This document shows, in pieces, positions 1 to 10,709 of a stretch of 29,223 nucleotides of DNA. Source of the stretch: Condylostoma magnum (lineage: Eukaryota > Ciliophora > Heterotrichea > Heterotrichida > Condylostomatidae). Both the position numbers and the translations under genes were made by a program. Every line of letters starts with the position of its first letter. Positions within the stretch are counted from its first letter, which is position 1. The DNA lies in contig CAKKTI010000274.1 in assembly GCA_920105805.1 (NCBI GenBank), forward strand, positions 1 to 29,223, written 5' to 3'. A model generated the notes under the pieces. That model worked only from the letters and a program-made list of their open reading frames with translations, searched no databases and had not been told where the DNA came from.

Positions 1-867
1 TTGTTGGAGTTTATGACGAATGTTTAGTATTGAGATATACTAAGAAATTAAGAAGTTTAGATAGGGATTTAGAGATTATAGCTAAAAAGTGAGTCAGATT
101 TAAGTGAAAATGTTTAACATAGAATTAAATTTGAGCTGGAATAAGTATAAGGGTTATAGTATTTTGTTGTTGCGTCTGATATTTTATAATGTATCTAAGA
201 TTTAATTGATAGATAGATTTGCTAGGATGATATTCAGACATATTTACAGTCATTTTTTAGTGAATAAGAATTAGAAAAGTAAGTTGGGCTAATCGATAAT
301 TTATAAGATATGTGTAAGATGAAGGAAATAATTGAATAATAAGGCAATTAAATACTGAATATAATAGAAGATAAATGGCTTTCACACGTAAACTAGTTAA
401 TATAAAACATACTCAACACTATACAAATTACTTAGTCTAATTTAGCGGATATAGATAATGAGTTAAAGCAATAATTGTCCTAATTCAATGAAATAACTGT
501 ATATCTCTAATAATATAACGATACTTTCAAATCAACATTTCATCAATTCTACTAAAATTTCCTTTTGAAAGTGAATTAAGATGACAAACTACTATAATCA
601 CTAACACTTATATACATAACAGAGCTATCTCCCTTTGATTTATTCAATATTTCTCCAGATGAAGGTAGAAGAGTACTTTAGGAGTGGGAAGATTAACAAC
701 AGAATTTAGCTTTGTGAGATATATCCCGATAGGTAGTATCCACATGCGGAGAATAAATTAGCATTTTTCATAAACACACTAACTTAGAATTAATAATACC
801 ACAGGACCTTTCGCTCATTGCTAAAATATTAAAATTAACTCCTTCAGAAACCTCAAACTATACCTAA
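1..867 (+). CDS. C-terminal part of an unrecognised helical protein (5' partial, one 16-nt intron)
   Basis: I do not recognise the family. The coding path is 1-88 joined to 105-867. Exon 1 is read from base 3 and gives 28 codons with no TAA, TAG or TGA. Removing the 16-nt intron then puts it in the frame that runs from base 105, which is rich in Glu, Asp, Lys and Gln and looks like a long alpha-helical or coiled-coil protein (for example LRSLDRDLEIIAK and EQELEKQVGLIDNL). In-frame TAA/TAG are read as Gln and one TGA (near 715) as Trp. The end is uncertain. I chose TAA 865-867 because the 37 codons before it hold no stop triplet, while TAG follows at 886 and 943 and the DNA after it becomes C-rich and G-poor like the leaders of other genes here. 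The start lies left of the window. Membership of a tethering complex is possible but unsupported. Confidence 0.55.
89..104 (+). other. 16-nt GT-AG spliceosomal intron
   Basis: The bases GTGAGTCAGATTTAAG begin with GT and end with AG. Upstream, only the frame from base 3 is free of stop triplets. Downstream, the good frame is shifted by one, and removing exactly these 16 nt joins the two through an AAT codon. Reading straight through in the downstream frame instead puts six TAA/TAG/TGA triplets into the first 29 codons. Heterotrich ciliates such as Stentor are known for introns of 15-16 nt, so the length fits. It is the only frame-changing intron I found; introns of exactly 15 nt would be hard to see. 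Confidence 0.7.
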
Positions 868-1077
868 TCAATCCTACCCCACCTATAGAAAATAGATCCG
901 TTAAACCTTCCCAATAGGTTTAAAACCCATCTAGCTTTTAATTAGTTACAATCTTTTTCACACTTATATCTAATTTTTATAAACGATAGGCTTAGGCTAA
1001 AAATCATTAATGATATAAGGCAACATTCTCAAGATAAATATACAGCAGGCAATCTCTAATATAAATTATCTAGAAAG

Positions 1078-2427
1078 ATGGTAAAGGCTAATCAAGAGAA
1101 GAAGGAAAAGGTTAGCAGAAAATCCCTTAGACTACTCATAGGATAATTTAAACAAGTAGTGAATCAAGAAGAGGGAGAAATGCCTCCTACTGAAGTTGAG
1201 AAAATCATTGATAAGGTTTTCAGTGTAGCTCCTTTGTACTTTGACAGAAAATTAGGGAAAAATAAGTAAAATTCTAAGCACTGGAGCAAATGCAAAAGAA
1301 TGCTAAGCCACTTTTTGTCTAATTCCCATAAATTCATCAAATAAGTCAAAAATTCAGACAGACTTGTCCTTATATTTACCCAGCTAGAAAGATGTATAAG
1401 ATTATTTGATTGCTTTCCAATATACTGTAAGAACCTGTGCTATGACGCTGTAAGACACTGGGGTATGGGCGAAAAAAGACTGAAATTGATTTGTTATTAA
1501 TTTATAAGAAAAGTTTGTTTAGGTAGCTAAATAGAAAAAATAGAAGTTTTCAAGAAAATGCTATCAAGCTATACAAAAAATGCTAAATTTGTAACATGGG
1601 AAAGCTTTGTAAGTTAAGATCTAATGCGTTAATGCTTCTCTGATATTTTAGGAATGTCAATATCTGATGCATACTCAGTGATTTTTGTTGCTTTAAGACA
1701 GATTTCAATTAACCTAGGATCAGCTTTGAAATCACCCTAATAAGACAGCTTTAAAGGGCTTTTTAACTGGTAAATAGTAAATAAACTGATTCTTATGAGC
1801 CAATGCCTGATACAATATAAAAAGGAGTTAAAGATCCTAGTATATCCCTTCACTTAAATTTGTATTGGTATTTTAAAGATAGGCAACTAATTTAAGTACT
1901 ACCCACTAAGATTACATATACTACGTCTTCTAACAAGTATTTAAACCAACTTTTAAAACTACATTCCAGGAATAACTCCAATTCTACTGGAGATGCTAAA
2001 AAACTAGGAAATACTAAGACGAACAGTCAACAAGAAGTTTTAAAAATTCGAATTTCAAATAGCAATAAAAGCAAGTAAGGACCAATACAACAACAGTTCA
2101 TACAAGGAGCTTTTAGTAGAAGAAATAATATCCTGCCTTATTGAACACTTCGGCTCCCTGTCAAACCAGCCTTCCTTCCCAGAGATAATCCTTCCAGTAC
2201 AGCTGACCCTCAAAAAGTACTGTAAAAACATCAAAAACGCCTAAATACGTGGCAAAATCCTCTAATTAATCAAAATTATCCAAGAAAACTCCTAAGTAAT
2301 AGACAAACACAGACAAAAAGACGCTAACTCTATTCAGACTAACAACTCTCTACTGGTGAAAAAGAGACTAGAATTAGCCCAGGAGAGACTAGACTATCTT
2401 CAAAGCAAAGTATCTACCCTAACATAG
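1078..2427 (+). CDS. NOC2: Nucleolar complex protein 2 (Noc2 family)
   Basis: 449 residues. Noc2 acts in the nucleolus and nucleoplasm with Noc1 and Noc3 in assembly and nuclear export of pre-60S ribosomal particles. The match runs almost the whole length to the HEAT-like Noc2 domain: FNWQIVNKLILM near residue 230, LVYPFTQICIGILKI, then YYPLRLHILRLL at about residue 274, IPGITPILLEML, and SFPEIILPVQLTLKKY near 375. Human NOC2L has the same blocks in the same order. The ATG at 1078 lies just before the first conserved segment, so the long charged N- and C-terminal tails of animal and yeast proteins are missing. About 13 TAA/TAG codons are read as Gln. I end it at TAG 2425; TAA 2437 is the alternative. 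It is convergent with NACA. Confidence 0.88.
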
Positions 2428-2461
2428 CTAACACCTTAAATCAGAATAAACCATCTATAGA
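2428..2461. other. 34-nt spacer between convergent stops of NOC2 and NACA
   Basis: The stop codons TAG 2425-2427 (+) and TAG 2462-2464 (-) face each other. Any 3' UTR longer than 34 nt must enter the other coding sequence in antisense. A second in-frame TAA for NOC2 lies at 2437, and an in-frame TGA for NACA at 2441-2443. Confidence 0.75.
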
Positions 2462-3001
2462 CTAACTCAATTTCAAAATAGCTTCTACAGGATCATCTCC
2501 AACAGCCTTCAACGCCTTAACAGCTTCTCTCCTAGAGCACTTAGCATGTTCCATCACTTCCTTTATATTCTCCTCAGTGACCCCCTCTTCATCAATCTCC
2601 TCTCCATCATCCTCTTCCTCCTCCACAGTTTCAATCTTATTTTCCTCCTTTGCCTGGGGCACTTGTTACTTAAATTTGTCGGCTTCTGCTGATGCTGCAG
2701 CTTGTTATAAGTCTTCGTACTTGGCCTCACCAAAAATAACATATGTCTCTGAGTTTGGACTCTTCATAACCTCTGGGCTTTCAATTACTAGTAAAATATT
2801 CTTAGCTCTCTTTAGTGTTGCTCTGTTTATCCCACCCACACTCTTAAGGCCTAGTTTTTGCATTGCCTTACGAGACTTCTTTTCTCCTCTGTTTGGCTTG
2901 CTTTAAGCTTTAGGGGCCGGCTGGGATTGCTCAGGGATGCTTTCAGTGGGTTGTTATTCTTAAACCTCTTATTCGTCTGTGATTTCCTCCACTGTGGCCA
3001 T
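2462..3001 (-). CDS. NACA: Nascent polypeptide-associated complex subunit alpha
   Basis: 179 residues. Alpha-NAC pairs with beta-NAC (BTF3) at the ribosome exit tunnel, shields nascent chains and controls targeting to the ER. The NAC domain is clear: the ribosome-facing [13 protein letters not shown] at about residues 41-53, then [18 protein letters not shown] and [14 protein letters not shown]. An acidic linker with a run of Glu/Asp follows, and a C-terminal UBA domain ([20 protein letters not shown], then [20 protein letters not shown]). Six in-frame TAA codons are read as Gln, for instance LQQAAA. The stop is TAG at 2462-2464, which is where homologues end; there is no stop triplet in the preceding 67 codons. 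The start ATG 3001 matches the family length. The roughly 230 nt upstream are C-rich and G-poor on the coding strand. Confidence 0.95.
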
Positions 3002-3271
3002 TTTATTTAATTATATCCTTTGAATGAATGTAAAAGGAAGATGGTTGGTATGCAGAGGGGAATTTTTACTTGTGGGATTGGGAAAATTTGAGGTGATTTT
3101 TTGGCTTTTGCAGGATGATTTTATACGTTGTTTGCTCAGGGGTCTATATGTATGATATTTTTTCGGGGTTATGGAATTTTCAGGGGATTTAAGGAGTTTT
3201 TGGAATAGAGTTTAGATTTTTGTAGGGGGCTCGGGGAATTAGGGGATTATATGGTTAGATAGGCCTTGATT

Positions 3272-3436
3272 TTACCATAGGTGTCGGCCTGGACGGGGAG
3301 CTGACTTATTCTACTTTCTAGGACTGTTTCTCAGATTGTTGATTTTGAATTCTATTTGCTTTTGTTTTTTTCTTAGTAAAGAAATAGCATTCTTTGATCT
3401 TTCAAATCGCTGTTCAATGTTGTTGAATTTTTCCAT
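3272..3436 (-). CDS. Possible small coiled-coil protein upstream of NACA
   Basis: An ATG at 3436 opens a frame of 54 residues, up to TAA 3272-3274. It begins MEKFNNIEQRFERSKNAI and continues with LLRKKQKQIEFKINNLRN, a basic helix with coiled-coil character. One in-frame TAG (codon 42) would be Gln, or the true stop. Beyond residue 54 the translation becomes Pro-rich, because the DNA is the C-rich leader of NACA. The frame is the same as that of NACA, reaching its ATG 145 codons later after a TAA four codons upstream of it. So an N-terminally extended NACA cannot be excluded formally, though the family argues against it. I do not recognise the protein. Confidence 0.4.
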
Positions 3437-4973
<1,537 letters not shown>

Positions 4974-5045
4974 TTAGATAATTAAATATTGCTTTAAAAG
5001 AGGGTTATTAATGTGTACTAAAATATCAGAACTAATCATCTTTTA
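4974..5045. other. 72-nt spacer between convergent actin and RPL27A
   Basis: This AT-rich stretch must hold the 3' UTRs and poly(A) sites of both actin (+) and RPL27A (-). It has several TAA/TAG triplets in the actin frame just after its stop. No clear AATAAA signal is visible on either strand. Confidence 0.7.
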
Positions 5046-5471
5046 CTAAGCTGTTCTTGCAATATCCCCTCCTACAGACTTAATTCTATTTATGGCCTTC
5101 TCAGAGAAAATCTTTGCTTTTACGATCATTGGTCTTGCGAGCTGACCTCTTCCTAAAACCTTAAAAATTCCAAACTTGTTTACATCAACAACTGGTACTT
5201 CCTTACTTGCTACTTGCTCATCGGTCAATAGAGTATGGAGCATATCTAGATTTATATTAGGACACCAGACTTAACTCTTCTTCAAATGAAAACGACGCAT
5301 TCCCACTTTTCCTAGGTAACCCGGATGGAACCTATCGAATAAAATTCTATGGTGATGCTTTACTCCTGCATTTCCACGACCACCTGGGTGCTTCCTATGT
5401 CTTCCAATTCTACCGTGACCACAACTTACGTGACCTCTCTTCTTACGGCTTGACTTAAATCTGGTCACCAT
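5046..5471 (-). CDS. RPL27A: 60S ribosomal protein L27a (uL15)
   Basis: 141 residues (about 148 in animals). It is a structural protein of the large ribosomal subunit. The N-terminal block is nearly identical to the eukaryotic family: [16 protein letters not shown], then [39 protein letters not shown] and RRFHLKK. The C-terminal part [15 protein letters not shown] and [12 protein letters not shown] is the usual uL15 fold. One TAA at 5271-5273 lies mid-protein and is read as Gln. The gene ends at TAG 5046-5048, immediately followed by an in-frame TAA (5043-5045), a tandem stop. The 5' flank is C/T-rich and G-poor on the coding strand, as in actin and NACA. Confidence 0.97.
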
Positions 5472-7095
5472 CGATTATAATATGGATGGATTAGGGAATT
5501 TATTAAGGAGATGTGTAGGTGGTATAAGAAATTTACAAGGAAAGGTTAGTATATTAGCATACTAAATTGGATTACTAATTAATTTATAGATATAAGTTTA
5601 CCAGTTTCAAAGGAGGTAATAAGTAGAAATTAATCCTCGCTTTGTTACAAATTGTGTGATATTGCAAGCATAAGGTATAATAAAAAGAGTTTTCCTTAGG
5701 CATGGAAAGAAGCTTTACTGTATTTTCTATAGTAAAGTTAGGCCTAATAGGATACAATACTTTAAACACCTTTGAATCTGCTTTATCTTTTTATACTTCT
5801 AGATAGTATATTGCTTTAGTAATTATACATCTGTATTTTTAAAATACTAATTTGATATTATACTGGCTTTGTTGGATAAAATCATTCTAAATAGACACAA
5901 TTTACAAAATATTGTATAATTTTGTACTGACTTTCTATTGAAATACATATAATAGAACTTTGACTAATAAATGCTCAAACTGCAATATTCAAAAATAGTA
6001 ATACAATCTAAAACTATTATAAACTGTAATATTAGATTAATTGTATAAACAATTAACTACTCATCTCTGAACAGCCTCTTTAATTATCTTATGCAAGCTC
6101 TGAATATTTACAAGTAATACTGAAGAAAACTTCTATTTTATTCACAATATTAGGACTAAATGCTGACTATACATACTTAAAATTCACTTTCATTATGATT
6201 AAAGGCTTTTTATATAATTAAGTATTTGGGAACGAATTAGTTATACCTCAATAAAGGTAAAGAAAGGTTGTATAGCATATTCCTTATTAATTACAAAAGA
6301 TTATACCTTGAAAATCTTATCCAGGTTAGTTTTTGCTGCTGAATTTTAGTCAATTAAAAGGTACACAAACTAAATCTAGAATCAAAAGAATGAGAGTTTA
6401 ATATTTGGTTATTTGTTATTAAATTTCTATTATTTCTAAATTGCATATGATTTTATGTTCCGATGAAAACAAATCAAAAGTATAATTTTTACAATAAAGG
6501 CAAATTCAGTCTAATCATCCTCTATTCAATCATCAATAAAACAGTATAATAGTATTGTGTAATGTATATATTACTCAATATTTAACTAGCATATTTCTCT
6601 ATTTAAAATGGACTCCTATTTCAAGGAATTCCTGAATTTAAGCTTATTTTGAAACTAGATTTTATCAACTGCTTGCTAGAGATTAACTAATTAATTATAA
6701 ATCCCAAAAAGCCTAAAAATATCCGCATTACTTTTAAATTCACAAACAATTTTATGTTATTATCATCTGTATATAGTCATTTGCAAAAAAACTAAGGATA
6801 AGGAACATAATTCGCCATAAATACACAATACTCGTCTGGAAAACATCATAAAATATCATATTCTCCCTCCTTTTATTACATCCAATGACCAACATTTTTC
6901 TGACCACTGACTAAACCTTTAACAGCTTTAAGCAAAAACCTTACAAAAGGCACATCTGAATACTAATAAAAGTCTAATTTTACAAAATTAAGCCCAGATA
7001 GAGTTTTAAACATAATCAATTTACACATACATAAAATATTGGTTTTATTTTCCTAATATTAATCCCAATTAAAATCATGGCTATAAATAAACAAT
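5472..7095. other. AT-rich stretch without a supported gene
   Basis: About 1.6 kb at roughly 25% GC. All frames are formally open under this code, but translations are dominated by Ile, Leu, Phe, Tyr, Asn and Lys with very little Asp, Glu, Gly or Ala, unlike the real genes here. The first ~100 bp is the pyrimidine-rich RPL27A leader (seen on the minus strand). About 6830-7095 is C-rich and G-poor on the plus strand, like a leader for the gene at 7096. A 97-codon frame at 5482-5775 is discussed under rejected items. No tRNA or rRNA was recognised. Confidence 0.6.
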
Positions 7096-7503
7096 ATGAA
7101 AACTAGGCAAAGGAAGGGTATGCAGACTAGATCAGTTAAAATCAGGTATTCAGCCACTCCTGTGGAAATAAAGCGAGATTTTAAGCTAATGGGCATAACT
7201 ACAAGGCAATACTAACCCAAGTGTCCTCCCAAAAAAACATAGCCCAAGCATTATCTAACCGCTAAAGAAAAGAGGGTTATTTAACAAATTGCTTCTTTTC
7301 ATTAAGAGCATCAAAGGGTTCAGATGGCTCAGTAATAAGCCCGGATAAATTAAATTTACTTCCAGAAATCTTAAGCCTAAGCTGTATTTTAATGGGGCTA
7401 TCAGCAGATTTCGCCAGTGCAGCAGGCTTATTTGTATTATTATCAATTAGAGTGTATGAGACAGCAAATGCAAGTTCAGAATGCTAAAGTTTTCGCCGGA
7501 TAA
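7096..7503 (+). CDS. Small basic Gln-rich protein, unknown function
   Basis: 135 residues, not recognised. The ATG lies exactly at the left edge of an island of higher GC, and TAA 7501-7503 lies at its right edge (a second TAA follows at 7510). The N-terminal half is basic (MKTRQRKGMQTRSVKIRYSA; KCPPKKTQPKHYLTAKEKR). The C-terminal half is Gln/Tyr-rich (RVQMAQQQARINQIYFQKSQ; QQAYLYYYQLECMRQQMQ). About 11 TAA/TAG codons would be Gln and there is no in-frame TGA. The upstream 250 nt show the C-rich, G-poor leader seen before other genes. The antisense strand also has a 70-codon frame without stop triplets (about 7282-7490) but with no start codon, so strand choice is not certain. A nucleic-acid-binding role is conceivable but only from charge. 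Confidence 0.5.
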
Positions 7504-8659
7504 ATATTTTAACTTGTTTTTATTTTTTAAACCAATGTTTGAACTTTCTTGTTAAGCCTAATATTGGCAATTTACATTATTAGGAGTGTTATTAATATAA
7601 ACCAGAACCTTGTTGTGTATTAATTCATTTTTTGATAATCTATGTGTGCTATTTTATAATAAGACTTCAATTATTATGGATATCAAAGCTCGTGTAAATC
7701 AATGCTAAATAACATATTAATTCTATTATATAGAAATCTAAAGTAATTGGATGTTAAGAAATATGATAAATTAATTTTGTTATAATAACTTCTATATATG
7801 TATTATGCAAAACCATCTTATTAAGTTTTAGATATGCAAGTATAATATTTTTAGTATATTTACCTATTATAAAATGCACTTTAATGAACGGGATTGTTTT
7901 GATTCCCCTAATAATATCAACTATAAATCATTATTCTTAAATTTTTAGGTGTAAAACATGCCAATTCACCCTCAGTCTTTAAATTAATCTATATTAATTC
8001 ATGTTATATTTCAAATTACTTAATTTCCCAATTTTAATACTTATCATTAATATATTTTCTTTATTCTTTCTTATATCAGACTTGATAATATTGTTAACTT
8101 ATTCGTAATATCTACTAAATTACTCAGAACATTAGGCTCATTTTATAAAGAGAAATTTGGTAAGTTGCGATTAAGGGCAAGGTTAGCTGCATCTTAAATT
8201 TTAATTAATGCAAGTATATTTCATTAATTCTATAGTCTAATACCATAAGTGAGAATTAAGTTATAATTTCTAACTTAATTCAATCAGGTTTTATGATATT
8301 TGGAGAAAAAATCCAATATAAACTAAAAATATATATTCAGTGTTATATAATAATCCTTTTCTAAAAGATTTGTATTGATACTAACAACCTTCAAGTAATC
8401 TACTAGGATAAAGTACTTAGTTTAATTTTCTTGAAATCATCTTAATTTCTTAGTAGAGATTGTATTTAATTATTAGTAATCTAAACTAATGCAAAACATC
8501 CTTAGCATAACTACTATACATAAGTATGATTATCTCTAAAGCCTGATAATTCTTTAATAACAAATTTCATCATTTCCTTATAAATTTAGTCTTAATTTTT
8601 AGTATATATATAATAAATTTTGCATAAAGTAATAAAGCTATTTAATTTGAAGAACAATA
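7504..8659. other. AT-rich stretch without a supported gene
   Basis: About 1.15 kb at roughly 25% GC between two gene tails. I see no frame with the Gly/Asp/Glu content of real genes. A slightly GC-richer patch at 8090-8210 gives short plausible peptides on both strands that I could not resolve. No RNA gene was recognised. Confidence 0.55.
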
Positions 8660-9826
8660 CTAATGCTCATTTAAACCTAAACACATATCTCCATATGGCT
8701 TGCTAAAGAAATGTGAAAAACTCTCACCTCTAGACAGCTCTTATCCGCAAATATAGCAAAAGAATGTCCTTCTCTTACATTTTTCAGATATGCAAGTCAT
8801 AAATTTGCATCCCCTTGCTAATTAGACAGTAATTCCGCACACAGGACACTTTTTCATACCCTCTTACTCAATAATCTAGTCAAAGTCTAAAGACCCGTCC
8901 TTTTCATCAGCTAATTTCTTCTCATTTTCCTCACATGTTAATTCCTTGTGACTGCCTTTCAAGCACTTAGTACAAAATTCGAAATTACAGCTCTCACATT
9001 ATACTTCATTTTAATTTCCTGGTATTAACCCTCAAGTGCAATCCACTCCAGGGCAATATACCAACCCTAAATTTTAAAAGTTTCTTTGAATAAATCGATG
9101 ATACTTATCTAGTAAAAGTGGTCCACCTTCATATTACTGAAGAATTTATTGAATTCACTCCTCTCCTAAAGGAATTCCACAATTATCTTAAGGACAAACT
9201 AGCTAATCATCTTAAACCTCGTTATTATTTATTTTATACTCCAAGTAGTTAAAAATGTCTTGCCAGCAGAACTCATGAATACAATTTCACAAAGGTAAAA
9301 GCTCTTCTTTGCGAAAATCAGAATTGCATATATTGCATCTTGAGTATATGACATGAATTTTTGATTCACCTCCAAATGATTTGAATATGAGTTTCTCGTC
9401 TATTTTCTAACCACATTAACCACAAATTACTTATTCTCTGTTATCATAGATTGTACTCTCAGTCGATCCTGTTATTCACAAACAATACTTCTTTAGACAG
9501 TCATAAGAACAGACATAATGATCACAGTTTAATTATACACAGAGCATCCTTGTTTTATGTTCTTCACAAATACTGCATTGTTGATTGATGAAAGCTCCTC
9601 TACCTCCAAAGGCTTATCAGATTATATCAGATTCTATTAGCTTTTCGCATTGCTTGCATTTAATTTAGTCCTAATTTTATTCTATATTTTCAATAGGTTC
9701 TTAGTCAAGTATGTAATTTTTCAGGCACTAGTTATCACATACATTATGATCGCAACCTAGATTTATCATTTGTTTTATCATTCTTTGCGCATTACACTGA
9801 AGGCATGTGCTTTGGGAATTACCCAT
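8660..9826 (-). CDS. RBR-type E3 ubiquitin ligase with two extra RING-like units
   Basis: 388 residues. RBR ligases accept ubiquitin from an E2 on a RING2 cysteine and pass it to the substrate. Three RING-like units come first: residues 8-75 (CLQC, CDHNVC, CKQC), 84-153 (CSIC, CDHYVC, CGQC) and 164-220 (CNIC, CIHEFC, CPQDNC). The first two each end in a short helix with FGG. The IBR follows at 258-298 (CPGVDC, CESC, CTKC, H293, C298), then RING2 from 327 (CPVC) with the likely catalytic Cys340 in ARGCKFMTC, further ligands at C345, C350, C357, C360, H372 and C382. MGNSQS at the start fits an N-myristoylation site. TGA is read as Trp at five places. I end it at TAG 8660-8662, soon after the last zinc ligand; TAA 8642 is the alternative. 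About 95 nt separate it from the upstream same-strand gene. Confidence 0.88.
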
Positions 9827-9920
9827 TTTTATATAATAAATAAATCTCATACTCAAAGGTTATTTTAATTGCTTCTGCATAGACTACATATTTTATTGTT
9901 AAATCTAATTAAACCTAGCT

Positions 9921-10274
9921 TCAATTTGTATTGTACTTATATACTAAATATCTCTTAATTCCTGCATCTATTACAGAAGGATATGAAAAATTGAAATAAA
10001 ACAATCCTCCTATAATAACTAATGCTTTGTATTGGCTAGTTTATCTACTTGTTAGTTTTAATAAGTCTGGAACAGTTCTACTTCTATAAAGAAATCCAAC
10101 CCCAAATAACACTTGGCTTAATTTCACAATATATTCAATTTGATTTGCATTTTAATAGATTAATTAGTCTTTTTTAGAGAACTTATTATGTTCTCCTCCT
10201 CACTGGCAAAAGTCATCAATAAATTTTTCTTATTATCTTATTTCTTACGTGACTTCTTTGATGATATCTTCCAT
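9921..10274 (-). CDS. Small membrane protein, unknown function
   Basis: 117 residues, not recognised. It begins MEDIIKEVTQEIRQQEKF and has one TGA early, read as Trp (CQWGGEHNKF). Two hydrophobic segments follow: about residues 49-63 (IVKLSQVLFGVGFLY) and 84-97 (ALVIIGGLFYFNF). The tail (IDAGIKRYLVYKYN) is basic. Charged residues are frequent and balanced, unlike the AT-rich flanks, which supports coding. The end is uncertain: TGA 9921, TAG 9915 and TAA 9909 come within five codons, and the frame stays plausible for some 25 codons more. It lies just upstream of the RBR gene on the same strand and is divergent from the Cache receptor gene. Confidence 0.6.
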
Positions 10275-10709
10275 TTTACTACTAAGTTTAAAATTATTAA
10301 ATGATATTGTACACCTTTTATCAATTATTATGAGGGTAATTGATTTTTGGAAACGTGTACTCTTTAGATCAATTGTTAAAAATTTGATTAATCCATAATT
10401 TCAGGTTTCTCAGAAGGTAACTAAAGATATCAGTCAAGAAATGGCTTAAATTACAGTTTTGCATTAATTTCTTTTACTTCGTTTGCCTATATCAATTTTG
10501 TTTACTTTTAAATGTTCTATCAACATGCCATGCTTTATTTATAAACGCTTTGCTCTAGGTTAGAATAATTCACTATATCCTTTAGCATTCTTATTTTGAT
10601 AACCTTATTTCCTTTCTAATTTTACTATTAACGTTTAATCTAATATTTTTGATAGCTTCTTTATCTCTTCTCTCTAGATTAGTATTACAAACCTTTAATA
10701 AAAATAAAT
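10275..10709. promoter_or_regulatory. Divergent promoter region (small membrane protein / Cache receptor)
   Basis: 435 bp, very AT-rich. The half next to the plus-strand gene (10450-10690) is T/C-rich and G-poor on that strand, the leader signature seen before actin. Open frames cross it on both strands but lack Asp, Glu and Gly. I see no certain promoter element. Confidence 0.5.

Noticed and set aside
5482-5775. 97-codon plus-strand frame ending at TGA, with a faint resemblance of its tail to bacterial-type L36 ribosomal protein
   Set aside because: It starts 10 bp from the RPL27A ATG, its first third is the RPL27A leader in antisense, and the zinc cysteines of L36 are missing. Not strong enough to call.
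7282-7490. Antisense 70-codon frame without stop triplets opposite the small Gln-rich gene
   Set aside because: It has no start codon before running into AT-rich DNA, while the plus-strand frame starts and ends exactly at the edges of the GC-richer island. Kept as a caveat only.
7888-7908. Small hairpin GGGA...TCCC resembling a tRNA T-arm
   Set aside because: It lacks the T-loop consensus and no matching acceptor, D or anticodon arms are present nearby.
8041-8210. Short peptides on both strands in a slightly GC-richer patch
   Set aside because: Under a code with no fixed stop, AT-rich DNA yields plausible peptides in several frames; nothing favours one strand.
9827-9920. Possible 16-nt intron joining the small membrane protein frame to the RBR frame (9876-9861 on the minus strand)
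   Set aside because: Frame restoration happens by chance one time in three, the joined sequence is not protein-like, and MGNSQS is a good independent start for the RBR protein.
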